Under the pieces are notes generated by a model. That model saw nothing but the letters and a program-made list of their open reading frames with translations, was not told the origin of the DNA and did not search any database. Below, in pieces: positions 27,855 to 33,857 of a DNA stretch of 64,000 bases. The position numbers were made by a program, and so were the translations under genes. Numbering within the stretch: position 1 is the first letter of the stretch; each line of letters begins with the position of its first letter. Source of the DNA: an uncultured Paracoccaceae bacterium (GTDB lineage: Bacteria > Pseudomonadota > Alphaproteobacteria > Rhodobacterales > Rhodobacteraceae); the NCBI GenBank assembly GCA_947492825.1, contig CANLNT010000002.1:504501-568500 (forward strand), given 5' to 3'.

Positions 27855-29192
27855 GACCTCAAACGGGATCATGACAAGCGGCACGCTGGTCCCGATTTCA
27901 GCTTTGAGGGCGGGAAAGAAATCCTCTGCCAGTTGACCGTTTTGTGCATCCAGTGTCCGGGGGCGGCTATCGGTCGTGAGGGCGATAAGCATCTGGGACG
28001 TATCACGTGCAGCCCCTTCGCGGCGCATCGGAACAGAGAACCGGGCGTCGGCGCCGGCAAAGGTCAGATAGCTGCCGATGTCCTGCACCACGCCGTTATC
28101 ATCGACCAGCAGCAGCGTCACGTAGGCGCCCGCAGCGCGGCCCACCACGCCCGTTAACTCTTCGCCAGTTGGTAACCGATCATTTACCACGCCGAGTGAC
28201 AGCCGGAATGCCGGGTAGCTGACGTTTTCGCGGATGAAGGTTGCCGCCGGGCATTGTCGCGGATCGATCAGCACACCGCGTTGGCCGGGACGCGGATCAA
28301 TCTCTTCCAGCACGTCCGCCGCGAAGGCCGAGATGCTGGGTTCGTCGGCGGCCAGCATCACCAGTTCGGGCGCGCCATCCTGCCCCTGTTGCGGCATGGC
28401 CACGAGACAGGCATCGGTGGTGTTGGCGCGGATCTTGGCGACCAATTCGTTGACGACGGCCTGCGGACTGCCAGGGGCGGGCGGTTCGGCGGCGGGCCTG
28501 CGCGGGGCAGGCGGAGTAAGTTGTGGGCGGGTCGAAACCGGCGCGATCCGGGTGGTGGTTGTGCCAGTGGCAGGTGCCACGGCGATGGGCGCGATAGAGG
28601 GTGCGGCTGCCGACAGACGTTCGGGCGACCCGCCGTCGATGGGGGCCAGTGCCGCGACGGTATCGTCATCAGGGCGCAGCGGGCTAAGCGGTTCGGGGGC
28701 CAGTGCGGTGGGTTCGGCAGGCACGGGTTCCAGCGCCTCTGGCACAGCCTCGGCGATCTCTGGTTCGACCGGTTCGGCGGCCAGCGGTTCGGGTTCCACG
28801 GCTTCGGGTGTCAGCGTTTCTGCCTCAACCGCCTCTGGCGTCTCGGGCGCGGGCAGGTCGGGTTCTTCAGGCTTTGCTGCGGGTTCCGGTTCAGGCTCTG
28901 GCGCGGGTTCCGGGGCAAGCGCGGGGAGGTTCTCGGGCGCGTCCGGTTCGGCAACGTCCCCTTCGCCGTCGATCCCTTCCGCGCCAGTCGTGTCAGGGGG
29001 CTGTTCGACAACGATGTTGTCGAATTGCAGGCTGGTGACGATGATGTCGGCGGCGGTGTCTTCGTCGGACGGTTGAAACAGCTGCAGGTCGCGGACGAAA
29101 TCCAGCGCAAAGAAGACCAGACCGACGTGGACAAGGGCCGACAGGCCAAAGGCCTCGGCCCAGTGGATGGGTTTGCCGCCGCGTCCGGTCAT
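27849..29192 (-). CDS. TonB-like energy-transducer protein with PpkA-type periplasmic domain
   Basis: The 447-residue protein has one N-terminal membrane helix (about 12-32), a long Pro/Glu/Ala-rich spacer (about 50-245) and a C-terminal domain of about 200 residues, the layout of TonB and TolA. Its start overlaps the stop of an ExbD-like gene by 4 bp in an ExbB-ExbD-ExbD operon, so it is probably the periplasm-spanning arm moved by that proton channel. The C-terminal domain is not a typical TonB_C domain. It resembles the periplasmic end of PpkA, sharing Cys positions (DAC, RQCPAA), a TGEELTGVVG-like segment and a YVTLLLVDDNGVV-like strand pair. It is not iron-uptake TonB by context, and its target is unknown. 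Confidence 0.7.
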   Translation of the reverse strand: MTGRGGKPIHWAEAFGLSALVHVGLVFFALDFVRDLQLFQPSDEDTAADIIVTSLQFDNIVVEQPPDTTGAEGIDGEGDVAEPDAPENLPALAPEPAPEPEPEPAAKPEEPDLPAPETPEAVEAETLTPEAVEPEPLAAEPVEPEIAEAVPEALEPVPAEPTALAPEPLSPLRPDDDTVAALAPIDGGSPERLSAAAPSIAPIAVAPATGTTTTRIAPVSTRPQLTPPAPRRPAAEPPAPGSPQAVVNELVAKIRANTTDACLVAMPQQGQDGAPELVMLAADEPSISAFAADVLEEIDPRPGQRGVLIDPRQCPAATFIRENVSYPAFRLSLGVVNDRLPTGEELTGVVGRAAGAYVTLLLVDDNGVVQDIGSYLTFAGADARFSVPMRREGAARDTSQMLIALTTDSRPRTLDAQNGQLAEDFFPALKAEIGTSVPLVMIPFEVR

Positions 29193-29593
29193 GCGTCGTC
29201 ACCCGGTACACGCAGGGTGACAAGCTTCATATTGGTGCCCGAGAGTTCTGGGCGGTTGACGATGCCCAACAACGTGCCTGCGGGGGCATCGCCCGAGATC
29301 AGGATATGCAGGGTCAGCGGTTGCGGCAGGTCCGCGATGCTGACGCCCAGAAGGTCGGGGGCCAGCGGCTGGCCGTCCAGTTCCCAATTGCCAGCGGGGT
29401 CCACCACAAGAATGGGAGAGGGTAGCTGGTCAAGCGGCAGGTCAGTGGTTTCGGCCAGATCGACCCCTTGGGCGGGCGGGTTCAAAAGCTGGCCCGTGGC
29501 CAGAAAGAAGAAGATCAGCAGAAGCACGATGTTGACAATGGCCAGTGACACATCAAGTTGAATCGGCTTGCGGGGGCGCGGCAAGGCTTGCAT
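29189..29593 (-). CDS. ExbD/TolR-like protein lacking the intramembrane Asp
   Basis: The 134-residue protein starts at ATG 29593, 1 bp after the preceding exbD-like stop; an upstream in-frame start at 29635 would overlap that gene heavily and is less likely. It has one N-terminal membrane helix (AIVNIVLLLIFFFLATG, about 18-34) and a small periplasmic domain, as in ExbD/TolR. Where ExbD and TolR carry the proton-relay Asp, five residues before LLIFF, this protein has Val20, with Asn21 next to it. The only nearby Asp (14) lies outside the helix. It may therefore be a structural, non-conducting partner of the other ExbD-like protein. Confidence 0.78.
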   Translation of the reverse strand: MQALPRPRKPIQLDVSLAIVNIVLLLIFFFLATGQLLNPPAQGVDLAETTDLPLDQLPSPILVVDPAGNWELDGQPLAPDLLGVSIADLPQPLTLHILISGDAPAGTLLGIVNRPELSGTNMKLVTLRVPGDDA

Positions 29594-29594
29594 G

Positions 29595-30047
29595 TCAGGC
29601 ACCCCCGCTTTCAGCGATCTGAACAGAGGCGACACCGGCGGCGGTCAGCGCCTCGAGCACGTTGGACAAGTCCTGTACCTGTGCCGTGTCCCGCAAAATC
29701 AGGACAACGGCGGCGTCATCATTGGCAGCCAGCGCCATTGCCAGCGCAGACAACTGGTCTGGTTCAAACCGCTGGCCCTGTGCTGTGACTTGTCCGGCGT
29801 CGACGGTCCAGATGGCGGCATTTGCCGGGGCTTCGGCGATTTCGTCCGGGATCGCCTCGCCCGTGCTTTGTGCGCCCTCTTCGCCAGTCAGCCCGGTTTT
29901 GAGGGTCAGCAGCGAATAGGGGGCGAGGTTTGAGGACAGCATGAAGAAGATCAACAGCTGGAACATCGCGTCGGCCAGAGGGGTCAACACAAAGTTGTAG
30001 CGCCCGGTGTGCCGGGGCAGCGCAACCTTTGATCGGGTCTTGGACAT
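29595..30047 (-). CDS. ExbD/TolR-like proton-channel subunit
   Basis: The 150-residue protein has a short cytosolic start, one membrane helix beginning with the ExbD/TolR signature TPLADAMFQLLIFFML (Asp26 in the position of the essential proton-carrying Asp), and a periplasmic domain of about 100 residues. It should pair with the ExbB-like protein encoded 6 bp upstream to form a proton-driven motor in the inner membrane. Gene order ExbB, ExbD, second ExbD, TonB-like argues that both ExbD proteins sit in the same complex. Confidence 0.88.
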   Translation of the reverse strand: MSKTRSKVALPRHTGRYNFVLTPLADAMFQLLIFFMLSSNLAPYSLLTLKTGLTGEEGAQSTGEAIPDEIAEAPANAAIWTVDAGQVTAQGQRFEPDQLSALAMALAANDDAAVVLILRDTAQVQDLSNVLEALTAAGVASVQIAESGGA

Positions 30048-30053
30048 GCCGCC

Positions 30054-30695
30054 CTATTGCGGGGTGTTGGCGTCAACGCGCCCGTGGATCGCCGCAGAGA
30101 TCAGGGTTTCGATGGACTGGCGTTCGTTTTCGATCCGCCCTTCGAGCCAAGTGGCGATGAAGTAGGTGATCAGCGCGATGGCCAGACCGGCGGCGGTGGT
30201 GGTCAGCGCGGTCCAGATGCCGCCGGCAAGCTGGGTCGGGTCCACAGCGCCATCGGCACCGGCAAGGGTCGAGAAGGCGTCAATCATGCCGATCACCGTG
30301 CCCAAGAGGCCAAGGATAGGTGCGGCTTGCACCACGGTTTCCAGCACCCGCATCCGGCTGGTCATGTTGGAAAGTTCGACAAGGGCGGTTTGTCTGCCGA
30401 GTTCTTCCGCGAATTCCTGATTGTCGGGGCGCGCGCGCAGGCCCGAGAAGACCGATTGCAGCACGCGGGCAAGGACGAAGCGGCGTTCGGCAGCACGGCT
30501 GAGGGCGGCATCGGCGCGGCCACCCAGCCAGTCTTCCAAGATGTCTTCGGCTGCGCGGCCTTTGCCCACACCCATGCGCGCGAATTGGAATACCTTGAAG
30601 AAGGCCACTGTCACCGCCAGCAGCGACATGATGGCAAGTGCGCCGAACACGGCAAGAGTGGACGTGTTGAGGGCCGATAGGTCAGGAGCGTTCAT
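30054..30695 (-). CDS. MotA/TolQ/ExbB-family proton channel protein
   Basis: The 213-residue protein has a first membrane helix (LAVFGALAIMSLLAVTVAFF, about 13-32), a cytosolic loop, and two further helices with the family signatures APILGLLGTVIGMIDAF and IWTALTTTAAGLAIALITYF. It is the pentameric channel part of a proton-motive-force motor. Length and motifs are typical of ExbB/TolQ. No tolA, tolB, pal or TonB-dependent receptor gene is nearby, so a normal Tol-Pal or iron-uptake role is not supported. The neighbourhood links it to the T6SS and to peptidoglycan enzymes instead. Confidence 0.9.
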   Translation of the reverse strand: MNAPDLSALNTSTLAVFGALAIMSLLAVTVAFFKVFQFARMGVGKGRAAEDILEDWLGGRADAALSRAAERRFVLARVLQSVFSGLRARPDNQEFAEELGRQTALVELSNMTSRMRVLETVVQAAPILGLLGTVIGMIDAFSTLAGADGAVDPTQLAGGIWTALTTTAAGLAIALITYFIATWLEGRIENERQSIETLISAAIHGRVDANTPQ

Positions 30696-30721
30696 GGAAT
30701 GCCTTTGTCATCAAAATCAGT

Positions 30722-30743
30722 GGCCCGCGACGGTGCGCGGGCC
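30722..30743 (-). terminator. Hairpin terminator between the 147-residue secreted protein gene and the exbB-like gene
   Basis: A perfect 8-bp GC stem (GGCCCGCG / CGCGGGCC) with a 6-bp loop lies 7 bp after the upstream minus-strand stop. On the minus strand it is followed by a T-rich stretch (TGATTTTGATG). It probably ends the upstream transcript or attenuates read-through into the exbB operon. Confidence 0.6.
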
Positions 30744-30750
30744 GAAGCGA

Positions 30751-31194
30751 TCAGATCCCGAACTGGATCGTAGAACGTGAGGCGGTGACCAGACCTGAAA
30801 GGCAGAAGTCGCCCTCTCCCGTGCCGTCGGCCAATGTGCAGGCAGCAACGTCGTTGACCACGATGCGGCTGAGGCCGGTGCAAGGTTGGTCAGAGAGGTC
30901 AAACTGCACGACTTTGGTCTTGCCCACGGTCAACGCACCGAATTCCAGCACAAGGATTCGGCTGACGACACCGTCCGCGTTGAACACCGCAACCTCGTAG
31001 GCGGTCTGGGCCAGTTCCTGACCGGTTTTGTTGGTCGCCACATAAGTCAGACGGCAACCACCGGCGGTGGTTTCAGCGGCATTATTCAATTCAAGCGAGA
31101 ATTCAGCGGCGTCTTGGGCTGCGGCAGGCAGCGCGGTCAGCGCAAGCGACCCAGCAAGGACGGCGGCGCGTTGGATGTTTTTCAGCAATGACAT
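30751..31194 (-). CDS. Secreted protein of unknown function
   Basis: The 147-residue protein starts at ATG 31194 with GGGGA 8 bases upstream; a TTG five codons earlier is not needed. It has a clear signal peptide (AAVLAGSLALTALPAAAQ, cleavage near residue 26) and a mature domain of about 120 residues with four cysteines (GGCRL, QPCTG, AACTL, DFCLS) that could form two disulfides. The pattern suggests a small beta-sandwich. I do not recognise the family. It is upstream of the exbB-like gene on the same strand but separated from it by a terminator-like hairpin, so it may be expressed at a higher level than the motor genes. Confidence 0.75.
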   Translation of the reverse strand: MSLLKNIQRAAVLAGSLALTALPAAAQDAAEFSLELNNAAETTAGGCRLTYVATNKTGQELAQTAYEVAVFNADGVVSRILVLEFGALTVGKTKVVQFDLSDQPCTGLSRIVVNDVAACTLADGTGEGDFCLSGLVTASRSTIQFGI

Positions 31195-31285
31195 GGCTTC
31201 CCCGGACAATAATGATGTGGCGCAATGGTATTAGACCCATCGCGGTTTTGTCTATGGCTGATCGGGGTTTGATCGTGGTTTCAGG

Positions 31286-31582
31286 TCAGCGGAAGACCCC
31301 AACGCTCCACCCTGCTGATTTCAGCATCAATTGGTGCAACTGATCCTGTTCTTCCAGCGGCATATCAACCAGCGTGGCGGGTACACCCTGATTCAGCAGG
31401 GTTTGGTAGGTGGCGATTGTGATGTTGTGGGTTTCCGTCGCGCGACCAATCCGCACAGTGACCATCTGGTCTGCAAACGATTGCTGCAGTTTCGCGGCAC
31501 CGGGATCAAAGGCGAGGGCCATCGCAGGGGTCACACAGGTCGCCACAATGGCAATCACGGTGCGGAGGGTCGAAAATTCCAT
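31286..31582 (-). CDS. Small secreted protein of unknown function
   Basis: The 98-residue protein has a signal peptide (RTVIAIVATCVTPAMALA, cleavage near residue 24) and a mature part of about 74 residues, without cysteines, that looks helical (QLHQLMLKSA at the end). I do not recognise it. AAGGA precedes the ATG at a slightly long distance. It is the first minus-strand gene after a divergent promoter region shared with the DUF1036 gene and probably starts the transcript leading towards the 147-residue secreted protein gene. Confidence 0.65.
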   Translation of the reverse strand: MEFSTLRTVIAIVATCVTPAMALAFDPGAAKLQQSFADQMVTVRIGRATETHNITIATYQTLLNQGVPATLVDMPLEEQDQLHQLMLKSAGWSVGVFR

Positions 31583-31720
31583 CAGGAATATCCTTATCCA
31601 AAGTCACAGACGCCCCAGCAATGCGTGGTCTATGACACAAATTGGCCTATCAGGCAAAGGTTGCGGGGTCGTGAACGGGTTTGCGTTCGCATTCGCGCAG
31701 CGGCGTTGTATCAATGACGC
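31583..31720. promoter_or_regulatory. Divergent intergenic region between secreted-protein genes
   Basis: This 138-bp gap separates two divergently transcribed genes, so it should hold promoters in both directions. No clear -35/-10 pair or operator palindrome was found by eye. Confidence 0.4.
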
Positions 31721-32131
31721 ATGCCCCGGTTCGCCCTTTCTGCCTTGTTTGCACCTCTGTTTTGCGCCCTGCCCATGCAGGCCAAGGCCGCTTTTGCCGT
31801 GTGCAATCAGTCATTTGACGTGGTCAACGTGGCCATCGGCCAGTTCGAGGAAGACACGTTTGTCACGCGCGGGTGGTGGACGATTGGCCCCAACCAATGC
31901 GCCAATGCGATCAAAGACAGCCTGACGGCGCGCTATATCTATGTTTTTGCGCAGGACGTCTTTGGCAATGAAATCATGAATGGCAGCACACCGATGTGCA
32001 TCGGCACCAACCGGTTTGTTATTCGCGGGGTCGAAGATTGCCTGATCCGGGGGCATTTGCCTGCAAACTTTGTTGAAGTAGACACGCAGCAGACCGAACG
32101 CTGGACCCTCTTTTTGACGCCGCAGCCCTAG
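31721..32131 (+). CDS. DUF1036 family secreted protein
   Basis: The 136-residue protein has a signal peptide (ALSALFAPLFCALPMQAKA, mature start near residue 24). The mature domain matches DUF1036: AFAVCNQSFDVVNVAIG, then RGWWTIGPNQCAN, then ARYIYVFAQD, with paired cysteines. DUF1036 proteins are small exported proteins without a firm biochemical role. It is the first gene of a plus-strand group with the caspase-like and M23/transglycosylase genes, 44 bp upstream of the former. Confidence 0.85.
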   Translation: MPRFALSALFAPLFCALPMQAKAAFAVCNQSFDVVNVAIGQFEEDTFVTRGWWTIGPNQCANAIKDSLTARYIYVFAQDVFGNEIMNGSTPMCIGTNRFVIRGVEDCLIRGHLPANFVEVDTQQTERWTLFLTPQP

Positions 32132-32175
32132 CTTGAACGGGTTGGTTGCAGTAGCCTGAGGCTGGAAGGAACGTG

Positions 32176-33849
32176 ATGATGTGGCGCTGGAACAGACCCA
32201 TGACCGATCTGGCCCGCTTTGGCGGGGTGGCGGGCTTGTGTCTGGCCGCTGGTCAGGCTGCAGCGCAGGACCGCAATGCGCTGGTCATCGCCAACACCGG
32301 ATATGCCGCAGAGGCAGCATTGGACGGGTTGCGCCGGGATACCGAAAAGATGTCTGAGGCGCTGTTTGGCCTCGGCTTTACTGTTACGCGGCTGGAAAAC
32401 GCAGCGAAGTCGGACATTGATGCAGCCTTGGCAGATTTGGCCGCGAAAGACGGGCCAGGTGTTGTCTACTATGCGGGACACGGCTTTGCGCTGGACGGGG
32501 TCAGCTATGTGCTGCCCGTCGGGGCCGCCGGCGAGACACCGGAAGAGACCGCAGCCGCGTCGGTGCAGGTTGTCGATTTGCTGGGACGCGACGGCGCGAG
32601 GGTTGTGATGCTGGACACCTGCCACGGGGCGGCGTCGCAAGGCATTATTGGCGCCGGTGCGCTGGATGAGTCCCTGGCCGAGGTTGCGGCTGTCACGCCG
32701 GATCTGGCGCTCTTCAGTGCGGTGCCGCCCGGGGTCGCCTGCCCGGCAGAGCAGGGCGATAACCTGACAGCAGTGCTGCTTGACAGGTTGACCGTGCCGG
32801 GGCTGCCATCATCGGAATTGCTTCCACCTGGGCCAGAGCCGGTGGTGGAGATCGCAGAAGACGGCACCGAAACAGTAATCCCGCAAGCCGGATTGTGGGC
32901 CGCATCGACGTTGCCGGACCCTTTTGTTTTCCGTCCCGCTACCAGTGGTGTGGCGCTGACCCAGAAGGACTATGAGATGCTTGAAAGCGTCTCGCCTTCG
33001 GCCCGGGCGCAATTGTTGGCAATGTGGCAAGACGCCGGGATCGCTGTGGATTTCGCTGGTGAGGTGCCAGAGGCCCCTGCCAGCGTCGGCACCGTGACCG
33101 AGGAAACCGTCGTGCTGATGGAACCAGTGCGCCCGGTCAGCGTGGCAAGTGCGGTGTCGCCCGTGTCCGTCGCGGCGTCCAACGTAGGGCAGGTGCAAGG
33201 CGATGTGTCGATCCTGACTGTGGCCCCGCAGCCTGTGTCGTCCGCACCGCGCCCTGTGCCCGGCGCTGGCGGCTTACCAACACCGTCGATCATTGTGGGT
33301 TACCCCGAAGAGGTGGTCGAGACGAGCTTTGACGTGGCACCAGATGATGATGGTGCAGCCGTGGGCGGATCGGAAGTCAGCGCCGAGGATGTGGCACTGC
33401 GCCGCGACTTTGCCGAAAACAACCGAGAGCTTTACCTGAACCTTGTCGAGAGTGGCGCGTTTGATCCGCCAGAGCCGCAATTGGCCCGGTCGATTCAGAC
33501 AGAGATGAAGCGGATGAACTGCTATTATGCAGAGATTGATGGCATCTGGGGGGGTGGGTCGCGCCGGTCGGTCACGCTTTATTTCTCGCAATTTGGCGGC
33601 GAGTACGCCGGGCAGGATCCGTCGATTGCATTGTGGCGTCAGATCCTGTTGAAGGACGATGTGCGCTGTCCTGATCAGGTTATCGCGGCCCCTGCGCCAC
33701 GCCAGAGCACAACACAATCCGCGCCGCGTCGTCAGACCACAACGCAGTCCGCACCGCGCCGCGCGACGCCTGCGCCAGCAGCCCCTGCGCCTGCTGCACC
33801 GGCCCGCCGCACGCTTAGCAATACCGGCGGTACGGGCGTGTTCCGCTAG
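32176..33849 (+). CDS. Exported caspase-like (peptidase C14) protein with peptidoglycan-binding-like C-terminus
   Basis: The 557-residue protein starts at ATG 32176, preceded by GGAAGGA. A signal peptide (VAGLCLAAGQAAAQ, cleavage near residue 31) predicts export. A p20-like caspase domain follows: RNALVIANTGY, then the catalytic His102 in YYAGHGF and Cys149 in LDTCHG. The middle is Pro/Val-rich and low in complexity. At about 425-500 the segment around IDGIWGGGSRRSV resembles peptidoglycan-binding-like tails, and the end is a Thr/Gln/Pro-rich tail. The dyad is intact, so cysteine protease activity is plausible; metacaspases cleave after Arg or Lys. Substrate unknown. The M23/transglycosylase gene begins 9 bp downstream, so the two probably act together on or at the cell wall. 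Confidence 0.82.
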   Translation: MMWRWNRPMTDLARFGGVAGLCLAAGQAAAQDRNALVIANTGYAAEAALDGLRRDTEKMSEALFGLGFTVTRLENAAKSDIDAALADLAAKDGPGVVYYAGHGFALDGVSYVLPVGAAGETPEETAAASVQVVDLLGRDGARVVMLDTCHGAASQGIIGAGALDESLAEVAAVTPDLALFSAVPPGVACPAEQGDNLTAVLLDRLTVPGLPSSELLPPGPEPVVEIAEDGTETVIPQAGLWAASTLPDPFVFRPATSGVALTQKDYEMLESVSPSARAQLLAMWQDAGIAVDFAGEVPEAPASVGTVTEETVVLMEPVRPVSVASAVSPVSVAASNVGQVQGDVSILTVAPQPVSSAPRPVPGAGGLPTPSIIVGYPEEVVETSFDVAPDDDGAAVGGSEVSAEDVALRRDFAENNRELYLNLVESGAFDPPEPQLARSIQTEMKRMNCYYAEIDGIWGGGSRRSVTLYFSQFGGEYAGQDPSIALWRQILLKDDVRCPDQVIAAPAPRQSTTQSAPRRQTTTQSAPRRATPAPAAPAPAAPARRTLSNTGGTGVFR

Positions 33850-33857
33850 GCGCACAG

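Noticed and set aside
28234-29561. Two plus-strand frames of 280 and 435 codons opposite the TonB-like gene
   Set aside because: They arise from the Pro/Glu/Ala-rich spacer read backwards (Ser/Gly/Ala-rich); the minus-strand operon has overlapping starts and stops typical of real genes.
27849-30695. Iron-uptake TonB system or Tol-Pal system
   Set aside because: No TonB-dependent receptor, tolB, pal or ybgF is nearby, and the TonB-like C-terminal domain is not of the usual type.
30751-31194. Missing TssJ lipoprotein
   Set aside because: The protein is exported but has no lipobox Cys at the cleavage site and no TssJ-like features.
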